The notes beneath the pieces are model-generated. The model ran no database searches, was not told the DNA's origin, and was given only the letters and a program-made list of their open reading frames with translations. Both the position numbers and the translations under genes were made by a program. DNA of 12,893 bases from contig DAOJ01000071.1 in assembly GCA_002502365.1 (NCBI GenBank), positions 1 to 12,893 of the forward strand, given 5' to 3'. This document shows positions 5,981 through 12,893 of the stretch, in pieces (position 1 is the first letter of the stretch; each line of letters begins with the position of its first letter). Origin of the DNA: Euryarchaeota archaeon UBA106 (GTDB taxonomy: Archaea; Thermoplasmatota; Poseidoniia; Poseidoniales; Thalassarchaeaceae).

Positions 5981-8128
5981 CGACCGGGTTAATTTTAGCA
6001 ATAATTCAGATGCTGCATTTGGGCATTCAGCAGATTTGAATCGGCTAATCGCTTCTCTCCAGTGAGAAAGACGCATATTTGGCTCGAGAACTCCCCTCCA
6101 ATACCATCGATGGGCCAACAATCTTCGATTGGATGGTATTTCATGATTCAATTCAACTGAAGAAATTTCCTTGTGAGCTGAAATAAGCCAATCAGGAGGC
6201 GAAGGGTATGTTACCTCAAGAGCTGCATGGATAGCCTTGATTGATTCAATATCTTTGTCAGTTGAATGAATAAATTCTCTAGTAGTCTCTAATGAGCCTT
6301 CAGATTTCGAAAAGATAAGGGCTCTTAGGTCGATGAGAGATAGTCGTGGGTTATCTTCTCCCATATGTGATACTAGAGAAGAGCGAACATTTGCTAAAGT
6401 CTCTACATTACCCAATTCAATGGCGACAGAGTGCCTTAGAAGATCGAGTGCTAGGCTAGCAGATGAACGATCGGATTCGGGAAGTTTGGACAGGTTTACT
6501 GAATCAATTGAGGCAAAATCTACCTTAGTTGTCTGGCCTGGAAGTCTGTCATCATGTTTTCTTACCAAGGATGCTATATTTGCTCTAATCGCTTCTGAGG
6601 GAGATAATGATTTTATGGCTGAAATTTCCAATTTATCTGCCTGTAAAATGTCTCCTTGCAACCTAGCAAGCCTTGCTTGTCTGATTAATTTTTGAGGGCT
6701 TTCAGAAATAAATTCTAAGTGTTCAGAAACTATTGATGATTCACCTCTTTCGAATGCTAAATCAATTGCTGCTAACCTAAGCACCTCTTCATCGAATACT
6801 TCTATGGCATTTTCAATTAACACCGCAGCAGCAGCACTATCCTTACGAGAGATAATCCCAACCTTTTCAGCTATCCAATCGGTCTCGATTTCCTCACCTG
6901 AATTCAAACGGTGATGAGCCTCAATTCTTCTGGCACGAATTCCTTCTCTTTGCGACCAAATTTCGGCACATTTCGCATGCAAAAGACGTGAGGTTTCTTG
7001 CTCTAAATTAGCCCGTCGAACATTTCGAATTAAATGATGAGGTTCAATTAATCCATCCATCCAACGGAGAACCGCTGAATCATCTAGTTCTACAATCCCA
7101 TCCTGAGAAAATATTTCCTCGGCAGATAGAGGCAAAGGAGAGATACTTAGTTCATCTAATGTACCAAGTCCTTCATCGGTTAACTTTCTTAAAACGGTAC
7201 TTCTAACAAATTTCTGCACCTCAAGACCTTCTTCAGGAACTTCCTCATCAGGTGACCATAGATTTAGTGCCAATGGATGGCCTCCAAGTGCTTTGGCAAC
7301 CTGTTCTGCGGATTTTTCATCGATTGAATTTGACAATAATTCGATAGCATCGGATGTTGCTAATCCTCCTAATCTGAATTCTTCAAAATCAGTTAATTTT
7401 CCTATTGGACTCGGCGCCCTTACGGCGACAAGAATACCCGTTGAGGTTTCGGCGCAAGCAGAAAGAAGTGATTTGACCCCACTAAGATGTCGAGGATGTA
7501 TTTCTTGTAGTTCATCGATAATTAATGCTGTTTTTGTCCCACAGGCTGCCGAAGCGATTGCATAAGGGTCGCTTGGAGAATCTCTTCCTAACCACATAGA
7601 ACCTATTGAAGACGAATCTGTATCAGAATTACATGTTGCCCAACGAATTCTATATCCACGATTCATCATATTCTCTGCAACAGAGCGTGCAAGGCTTGTT
7701 TTTCCAATGCCAGGAAGGCCATTTAATAGCAAATTTTCTCCAGCCAATAATTTGCTAGACAAAGATTCCAACTCATCAGTCCTACCAAGGATTGGTGTTT
7801 TATCAGGCAATGGCCCAATAGCAAGACTTTCTGATTTAGCAGGTAAATCGGATATAGAGTATGATTCCATCCTTTGCCTACCTAATTCTGTGATGTGTAC
7901 TACGGTTCTACGTCGTGAACCTCCACCGGTTACATGGGCCATTCGAGTTGAAATTAAGTCAGATGCCTCTAACTCTTTCAACGGGGTATGAATTGCAGAT
8001 CGTACCAAACCTAGATGCTCCGCTAGCCCTGGTAGTGACAAGTCTCTAGGAACATCCCAAGCACTCTCAACATCTGGTCCAAACTCAGCCAAGCGAAGCA
8101 GTAGACGCCTCTGGGTCTCGCTCAGCAT
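5975..8128 (-). CDS. Winged-helix STAND ATPase with helical-repeat C-terminus, probable signal-dependent transcription regulator
   Basis: 717 residues in three parts. Residues about 3-95 are a MarR-like winged helix, with a likely recognition helix near VRSAIHTPLKELEASDLI (42-59) and a basic wing around GGGSRRRTVVHIT (68-80). Residues about 110-295 are a STAND/NB-ARC-type P-loop ATPase: Walker A GLPGIGKTS (137-145), Walker B ALIIDE (201-206), a sensor-like Arg237 in GILVAVR, and a GHPLAL motif (283-288) matching the STAND GxP element. Residues about 300-717 are helical, probably TPR-like, and would sense ligand or partners. STAND proteins act as ATP-driven switches that assemble when a ligand meets the repeat domain; MalT is a known regulator example, with its DNA-binding domain at the other end. 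ATG at 8126-8128 is needed for an intact winged helix; GAGG lies 4 bases upstream. It faces uvrC head to head with no gap. The target genes and inducer are unknown. Confidence 0.9.
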   Translation of the reverse strand: MLSETQRRLLLRLAEFGPDVESAWDVPRDLSLPGLAEHLGLVRSAIHTPLKELEASDLISTRMAHVTGGGSRRRTVVHITELGRQRMESYSISDLPAKSESLAIGPLPDKTPILGRTDELESLSSKLLAGENLLLNGLPGIGKTSLARSVAENMMNRGYRIRWATCNSDTDSSSIGSMWLGRDSPSDPYAIASAACGTKTALIIDELQEIHPRHLSGVKSLLSACAETSTGILVAVRAPSPIGKLTDFEEFRLGGLATSDAIELLSNSIDEKSAEQVAKALGGHPLALNLWSPDEEVPEEGLEVQKFVRSTVLRKLTDEGLGTLDELSISPLPLSAEEIFSQDGIVELDDSAVLRWMDGLIEPHHLIRNVRRANLEQETSRLLHAKCAEIWSQREGIRARRIEAHHRLNSGEEIETDWIAEKVGIISRKDSAAAAVLIENAIEVFDEEVLRLAAIDLAFERGESSIVSEHLEFISESPQKLIRQARLARLQGDILQADKLEISAIKSLSPSEAIRANIASLVRKHDDRLPGQTTKVDFASIDSVNLSKLPESDRSSASLALDLLRHSVAIELGNVETLANVRSSLVSHMGEDNPRLSLIDLRALIFSKSEGSLETTREFIHSTDKDIESIKAIHAALEVTYPSPPDWLISAHKEISSVELNHEIPSNRRLLAHRWYWRGVLEPNMRLSHWREAISRFKSAECPNAASELLLKLTRSI

Positions 8129-8186
8129 GTATCCTCAGCGAGGCCATCAGTTCATGGGCATTGACCTTTACCGCATCATGCCCATG
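8126..8186. promoter_or_regulatory. Head-to-head start region of the STAND regulator and uvrC
   Basis: The minus-strand ATG (8126-8128) overlaps a plus-strand ATG (8127-8129) that opens the longest uvrC frame. Plus-strand alternatives are ATGs at 8154, 8178 and 8184. GAGG at 8140-8143 precedes 8154 by 10 bases. No convincing TATA-like element was seen between the genes, so at least one promoter must lie inside the other gene's coding sequence or be weak. The arrangement would let a regulator bound here affect both directions; that is inference. Confidence 0.5.
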
Positions 8187-9911
8187 GCAGTCAATCCAGC
8201 CTCCCTCGACCTCCCTCGTAAGCCAGGAGTGTACTTGTTTCAGCGGGATGACGGTCGAGTTTTATACGTAGGAAAGGCGACAAATTTGCGAACAAGAGTC
8301 GGTTCATATTTTGCTGCAAAGCAAAAGCGAGAAAAGGTTCCAAAATTAGTTTCCGAGGCTGATGATGTAGAGTATATCGTCACTCAGAATCCTTCTGAGG
8401 CATTAATTCTCGAAAGGCAATTGATTAGAAAGCACAAACCTCGATATAATTCGATGTTAATGGATGATAAATCATATCCTTTCATTGCATTTACTGGCGA
8501 TGAACATCCAAGAGTGATTTACACACGCCATCCTCCCAAAAATTCCCAACGATGGGGGCCATTTCCTGATGCTGGGGCAGCAAAACAGGTCATCCGTTTG
8601 ATTCGTTCACAGTTTGGAATCCGAGATTGTCCCGAGTTGTTACCTAGCGGTTGTCTTGCAATGCACATCGGACTCTGTCATGGCCCATGTATCGATGCTG
8701 AAGGTTATGACCAGCAGGTTCGGGCTGCTAGTAGTGTCTTGGATGGAGACGCCGGGGTATTAATCGAAGCATTGCAAAATGAAATGGATAGTGCTTCCAA
8801 AGACCTTGATTATGAAACAGCAGCTCAAAAGAGGGACCTAATTCAAGCAGTAAATACCACTCTTTCTCAACAAGTTATTCACTCTCGATTCTACCAAGAT
8901 TGTGATGCAGTAGGGTTTGCCTCTGTTGGAGAGGTGGCTGTTGTATTGATATTACACACCCAAGATGGAGTTATTCAGGGGCAGGTTAGTTATCCCGTTC
9001 TTCACAGGGACGACATCGTCGCTTCTGTTTCGTTAGTTCTATCGGAACATTACTCAAATAGAAGGCCTCCAAAAACACTTCTGGTTCCGGCTCCATTAAC
9101 AGATTCTTTCACGGATTGGCTTGACGAAAGAAGAGGTAAAAAAGTATCAATTCGTTGTCCACAACGTGGAGAACTGGCCAAACTAAGAGGAATGGCTGAC
9201 GCAAATGCAGAGATCCAAGCAGTAAGACAATCTACTCGACGTTCAGGCAGTTTAGAACAAGCCGCTGCAGATCAAGCTGCAAAGTTACACGGGTTTGACT
9301 CTTTAGACCACATTGTCTGCTTTGATATGGCCCAAATTCAAGGAAAAGAGAGAGTCGGGGCCGCTGTAGTTTTTCGAAATGGGAGACCTTCGAAAAGTGA
9401 ATATCGAACATATCGAGTAAAAACTGAGGTTGAAGATGATTTACGGATGATGCAAGAGGTTGTTGAAAGATGGTTGAAGCGTCAACAAGAATGGCCAGAC
9501 CTATTGCTTCTAGATGGAGGAGAAACTCATCTGAAACATGTCCATGCAATGCTTAGTTCCCATGGATTAGGAGACCGTTTTCCTATTGCAGCGTTGGCCA
9601 AAAAAGAAGAAACTCTCTGGAGAGTTGATGTTGACCCTGTAGTTTTAGATAGAAAATCTAGAGTTATGGTCTACGCTCGAGATGAAGCACATAGATTTGT
9701 CAATACCTACCATAGAAAACGTCGCTCAAAAGTTGGTTTGAAAAGTCCCCTAGAAGAAGTGGAAGGTCTTGGGGCAAAGAAAATTCAGGCTTTGCTTAGA
9801 CAATTTGGTGGAATGAAGGGAATTGAACATGCTACAGAAGCCCAGTTGGCTGCTGCTCCTGGTATAGGTAAGGCATTGGCACAGCGGATTTATTTACACC
9901 TGCATAATTGA
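8154..9911 (+). CDS. uvrC: UvrABC nucleotide excision repair endonuclease subunit UvrC
   Basis: UvrC makes the two incisions either side of a DNA lesion after UvrA-UvrB loading. Numbered from ATG 8154 (585 residues), the GIY-YIG domain spans about 22-105, with PGVY (Y27), LYVGK (Y38, K41), E87 and N99 as expected 3'-incision residues. A Cys cluster follows at C159, C167, C175 and C179, equivalent to the 4Fe-4S ligands of bacterial UvrC. The UVR motif that binds UvrB is at about 207-236 (EMDSASKDLDYETAAQKRD). The RNase H-like 5' nuclease has D391 (CFDMAQIQG), D454 (LLLLDGG) and H513 (RDEAHRF). Tandem helix-hairpin-helix motifs lie at about 531-583. Length and domains are normal and all catalytic residues are present. 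I chose 8154 because GAGG lies 10 bases upstream and it avoids overlap with the minus-strand gene; 8127 and 8184 are alternatives. uvrA and uvrB are not in this window. The UvrABC set is generally considered bacterial in origin and acquired by mesophilic archaea. Confidence 0.97.
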   Translation: MGIDLYRIMPMAVNPASLDLPRKPGVYLFQRDDGRVLYVGKATNLRTRVGSYFAAKQKREKVPKLVSEADDVEYIVTQNPSEALILERQLIRKHKPRYNSMLMDDKSYPFIAFTGDEHPRVIYTRHPPKNSQRWGPFPDAGAAKQVIRLIRSQFGIRDCPELLPSGCLAMHIGLCHGPCIDAEGYDQQVRAASSVLDGDAGVLIEALQNEMDSASKDLDYETAAQKRDLIQAVNTTLSQQVIHSRFYQDCDAVGFASVGEVAVVLILHTQDGVIQGQVSYPVLHRDDIVASVSLVLSEHYSNRRPPKTLLVPAPLTDSFTDWLDERRGKKVSIRCPQRGELAKLRGMADANAEIQAVRQSTRRSGSLEQAAADQAAKLHGFDSLDHIVCFDMAQIQGKERVGAAVVFRNGRPSKSEYRTYRVKTEVEDDLRMMQEVVERWLKRQQEWPDLLLLDGGETHLKHVHAMLSSHGLGDRFPIAALAKKEETLWRVDVDPVVLDRKSRVMVYARDEAHRFVNTYHRKRRSKVGLKSPLEEVEGLGAKKIQALLRQFGGMKGIEHATEAQLAAAPGIGKALAQRIYLHLHN

Positions 9912-12890
9912 TTACACAAGTTTGCTTTGATCCCACCAATTGGAATCCTCAGAATCAGCCTCTTCTGGCTGTTCTATCACTAATTTTTCTTCTAATTCTC
10001 CCATTTGCATGGCGAATTCTAAGTCGAGAATTTGCTTTTCCATAGCTTCTTTTCTGTCTATTTTTTTCGCTTTTCTAGCTTTTCGACGACGTTTCCAACG
10101 ACTAACTGCTAATCCTAAAAACACAATCAATACAAAGAGATATTGCGAGATTTCTCCAAGAATGAAAAGATAGCTGACTTCTACGCTCCATGACACAATA
10201 TCATGCTGAGGATAACATTGAGCCCAATTTTCGGCCTCGGGGCAAACTGGGGTTCGATAATTCAGAACCTGTTTACCGTCAATCATCTCTACAGAACCTA
10301 ATCCCTTTTCACTTTCAAAAGAGAGTAATCGAATTGAATCTGGCATTGTAATCTGCAGCCTTGCAGAACTTTTGATTAATCCCCAAAGCGTATTTTCCAT
10401 TATTGGAGGTACTATCGAATAGAATACAGCAGTTTCCGCCCCGATACCGAAATCTGAGAATTCTAGCCCTAGGTCAGCAAGAGCAGATGTAAGTGGATTT
10501 ACTTCAATAGTAGCCGGTGCCAAACTAATCTTTACTTCATCTTCAACATCATGATCAATCTCGATTGTTAACGATGAGGTCGAAACTCTCACACCTATTT
10601 CGATGGGGTTCAGATCACTAACTTCCATATTCAAAGGCATTTCCAGTTGTGGAATTTCTAAGTTGATTGGAAGAGGTTTAATTTCCAGATAGGAATCTAA
10701 GGTTTCACTGCCGAAAATTAGGTCTTGAGAGCCTATTTTTTCCAGTTCTTCGAATGCTATCTCCACCTCATCCATAAGTGCATCAGACAATCCAACTAAT
10801 CCTGAATTAGAAATTTCAAGATTATAATCTCCACTTGATAGAGGAATTATTGCATTTTGTTCTGAACCTGCCAATAAACCTCCATCTTTCCTATCCCCTA
10901 TTGTAATTATTCTTCGAATAATATCTGCAGGAATTGGACTAATCTCGATATTTTCCTCATTAAGTTCAACACCAAGTCGGTATATCTCAAGCGTAATGTC
11001 GGCCGAAAATTCGAATTCCACAGCAGCCTGAGTCTCTCTAATTGCCAATCTCTCTATTTCCATTTCCACATCTAATGAAACACACGTTTCTTGAGTCGAG
11101 GCGCAAATCAAATCATCACTATCATCAAGGCACTCGGTAGAATCTCCTATTCCTCCTCGGCCACTTTCTAAACAAATCGGATGGTTCCAATCATAAGGCC
11201 TTGAGCCACGGATACCAAGGTTCTGAATTGATGATGCTTCGGAATGGAAAACTATCGTATCAGTCTCAGAATTAACCAAATCTAACCATTCAGGCAACTG
11301 AACTGATATTGAGATATCAGTACTAGGAAAGTCTTCTGGCAATACATCTTGGAGGAAGTCTAGATTAACATCTAGGTTTAGTTCTAAAACACTGATTAAT
11401 GCAGCCAAATCTTCGTCTGATAAAATGGATAAATCAAGAGTTGCAATATCTCCCTCTGCATATTGAATCCACTTACTAATAATATCAGATGCTTCAATTT
11501 GAGATGGCATTGAGCTGCTTTGTAAAACAATTGGGTAATTACTAGTCATCGCTCTAGAATCGTCCAAACAGTACCTATAGGCTAAATTTTCATTACAAGT
11601 AATGCCAGGGTTATGAATGAACATCAAACCACCTGACTCATCTGATGGGGAGAAGGTTGGTGTTTGGAACATTACATCCACACCAAGGGCCTCAGAAAAA
11701 GTATCAGAAAGTGTTCCTATAGGTAAAGCAGTCAATATCTCTTCGACATCGACGTCCAATTCCGAATCGAACATTCGGATTCCATCGGAAGTAACAGAAT
11801 CCAAACGAATCGTTTCTGTTTCAAGATTTAAACCCCATTCGGCTAGGGTTTCAGCACTTAGATGATGAACTGAGATTTCCATATCAATTCGACTATTCAT
11901 TCTATCTCTTAGATCGACATTGACTTCTAAATCGATGGACGAACCAGCTTCAATTTGCCATTCTGGAGGGTCTATTCCACTGTCCAGAGTTGCTACTAAG
12001 TTAACTGAATCAGGAGGAGAGAAAGCTGAGCCTGCTAGGTTGTCGAGGGCAACTCTTGCCCCCGATTTTTCTTCAGTACTCTCATCAATTTGGAAAACCT
12101 CGGCTGGAAAATTTACTGAAGACACCGTAGCATATGGAGGTGGAATCATCAAGTATTCAAGATAATGGCCTGAAGATGCAACGGTGGTAAAATTGGAAAC
12201 TACTTCACCGCCCATAATCATCAAACCCTCCACCATTCGATTAACATCTCCAATACTAGAATCAATACCAACATTTGCTGGATCTATAATTAGAGATAAG
12301 ACCGAACGCAAACAAATTGGTGGATAGAATGGATCATTTTCTCTGTCGGCTTCCTCGTCGATTGAATCGATATCAGGATTCATTGTACAAACCTTCTCTT
12401 GCTGAGAGAAGAATGTAATTTCAGAAGTCGGTTGAAGTGGCCCTATGGTGGCTTGAGGAAAGTTTTCATTGACTATTTCTTCCACTAACTCTTCTACATA
12501 ATCTATCATTTTGTCTTCCACAGAAGAGCCACCACTTGCTAAATCACGATAGTTTCTAATGTAATCTGCTGGAATCCCATCTGACGGATTACTATCTCCT
12601 TCTAGGTCAATATCAAGAAGTCCCAATTCATCTCTCGGTAGCTCATGGATTCCAAATTCTACCGTCATCTCGATGCTTGATGCTGATTCCATTACCATTC
12701 GGACTTGGCCTTCAATCCATTCATCTGAAGGAGTCGCATCTAGGGAGGATAAATAATCGTCACAAATTCCATTGCCCCCGCCCCAAGTAGAACAAATATC
12801 GTTCACTACATCTGGCTCTCCAGGTGGTGGAGCGGCGGCTACTGTTTGCATCATCAGTAGTATGACCAATGTGACTGCCGCGCGGCGCAT
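9912..12890 (-). CDS. Large secreted, C-terminally membrane-anchored protein of unknown family
   Basis: 992 residues, ATG at 12888-12890, TAA at 9912-9914. Residues 1-20 are a signal peptide (MRRAAVTLVI start, cleavage near AAA-PPP). Residues about 21-905 form a large outside region rich in Asp, Glu, Ser and Ile, with many predicted beta strands and some helices, and 12 cysteines. Close pairs such as C33/C43, C168/C193, C432/C441 and C883/C892 suggest disulfides. A membrane helix at about 907-930 is followed by a strongly basic stretch (KRRRKARKAKK, 933-943), a charged helix of about 25 residues that may coil, and an acidic tail with EDSNWWDQS (981-989). The anchor orientation therefore puts the body outside and the tail in the cytoplasm. 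I recognise no enzymatic motif or known domain. It converges on uvrC with directly abutting stop codons and shares no obvious functional link with it. Only 3 bases precede the ATG in this window, so its ribosome site and any upstream start cannot be judged. Confidence 0.88.
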   Translation of the reverse strand: MRRAAVTLVILLMMQTVAAAPPPGEPDVVNDICSTWGGGNGICDDYLSSLDATPSDEWIEGQVRMVMESASSIEMTVEFGIHELPRDELGLLDIDLEGDSNPSDGIPADYIRNYRDLASGGSSVEDKMIDYVEELVEEIVNENFPQATIGPLQPTSEITFFSQQEKVCTMNPDIDSIDEEADRENDPFYPPICLRSVLSLIIDPANVGIDSSIGDVNRMVEGLMIMGGEVVSNFTTVASSGHYLEYLMIPPPYATVSSVNFPAEVFQIDESTEEKSGARVALDNLAGSAFSPPDSVNLVATLDSGIDPPEWQIEAGSSIDLEVNVDLRDRMNSRIDMEISVHHLSAETLAEWGLNLETETIRLDSVTSDGIRMFDSELDVDVEEILTALPIGTLSDTFSEALGVDVMFQTPTFSPSDESGGLMFIHNPGITCNENLAYRYCLDDSRAMTSNYPIVLQSSSMPSQIEASDIISKWIQYAEGDIATLDLSILSDEDLAALISVLELNLDVNLDFLQDVLPEDFPSTDISISVQLPEWLDLVNSETDTIVFHSEASSIQNLGIRGSRPYDWNHPICLESGRGGIGDSTECLDDSDDLICASTQETCVSLDVEMEIERLAIRETQAAVEFEFSADITLEIYRLGVELNEENIEISPIPADIIRRIITIGDRKDGGLLAGSEQNAIIPLSSGDYNLEISNSGLVGLSDALMDEVEIAFEELEKIGSQDLIFGSETLDSYLEIKPLPINLEIPQLEMPLNMEVSDLNPIEIGVRVSTSSLTIEIDHDVEDEVKISLAPATIEVNPLTSALADLGLEFSDFGIGAETAVFYSIVPPIMENTLWGLIKSSARLQITMPDSIRLLSFESEKGLGSVEMIDGKQVLNYRTPVCPEAENWAQCYPQHDIVSWSVEVSYLFILGEISQYLFVLIVFLGLAVSRWKRRRKARKAKKIDRKEAMEKQILDLEFAMQMGELEEKLVIEQPEEADSEDSNWWDQSKLV
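9924..9950 (-). other. C-terminal acidic WW motif of the 992-residue surface protein
   Basis: Residues 981-989 read EDSNWWDQS (TGG codons at 9933-9938), near the very C-terminus on the predicted cytoplasmic side. Compare SDGEWWEES in the small membrane protein at 23-49. The pattern is [SE]-D-[GS]-[EN]-W-W-[ED]-[EQ]-S. Confidence 0.55.
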
Positions 12891-12893
12891 GCC

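Noticed and set aside
5975..8128. Anti-phage STAND (Avs/NLR-like) defence gene
   Set aside because: The N-terminus is a DNA-binding winged helix instead of a nuclease, protease or membrane effector, and no defence genes or mobile signatures are nearby.
8127..8153. The longest uvrC frame starting at ATG 8127
   Set aside because: It adds residues MYPQRGHQF with no UvrC family counterpart, has no ribosome site and overlaps the start codon of the minus-strand gene. ATG 8154 has GAGG at suitable spacing.
1..12893. CRISPR array, insertion sequence, integrase or tRNA attachment site
   Set aside because: No direct DNA repeats with regular spacing, transposase or integrase motifs, terminal inverted repeats or tRNA-like sequence were seen on either strand.

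Overview
The window most resembles a genome fragment of a mesophilic marine euryarchaeon, probably Marine Group II / Poseidoniales or a close relative. This is inferred from the gene mix: stand-alone Lrp/AsnC ligand-binding (RAM) proteins, a winged-helix + STAND ATPase regulator, a bacterial-type UvrC, and very large Asp/Ser-rich secreted proteins held by one C-terminal membrane helix. No rRNA, tRNA or other taxonomic marker is present, so the placement is tentative.

Layout. Positions 2-649 (minus) encode a small two-helix membrane protein with an outside domain. Upstream of it on the same strand, 716-5368 encodes a 1550-residue surface protein: signal peptide, right-handed parallel beta-helix, about six Ig/PKD-like modules, a membrane-proximal domain, membrane anchor and acidic tail. 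A 117-bp divergent intergenic region separates it from two short tandem plus-strand genes (5486-5719 and 5723-5956), each a single RAM domain, with the second ribosome site inside the end of the first gene. They converge on 5975-8128 (minus), a 717-residue wHTH-STAND ATPase-helical repeat regulator. Its start codon overlaps, head to head, the longest possible reading frame of uvrC (plus, to 9911). The stop of uvrC directly abuts the stop of 9912-12890 (minus), a 992-residue secreted, membrane-anchored protein of unknown family.

How the genes may relate. Two themes are visible: cell-surface architecture (three minus-strand membrane-anchored proteins) and sensing/regulation plus DNA repair (RAM pair, STAND regulator, uvrC). 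Nothing shows that the themes form one system. The window is very compact: no gene-free stretch exceeds 120 bases and no mobile element, CRISPR array or RNA gene was seen. The most unusual points are a short acidic double-tryptophan tail motif shared by two otherwise unrelated membrane proteins, the overlapping divergent starts of the STAND regulator and uvrC, and the two giant surface proteins.
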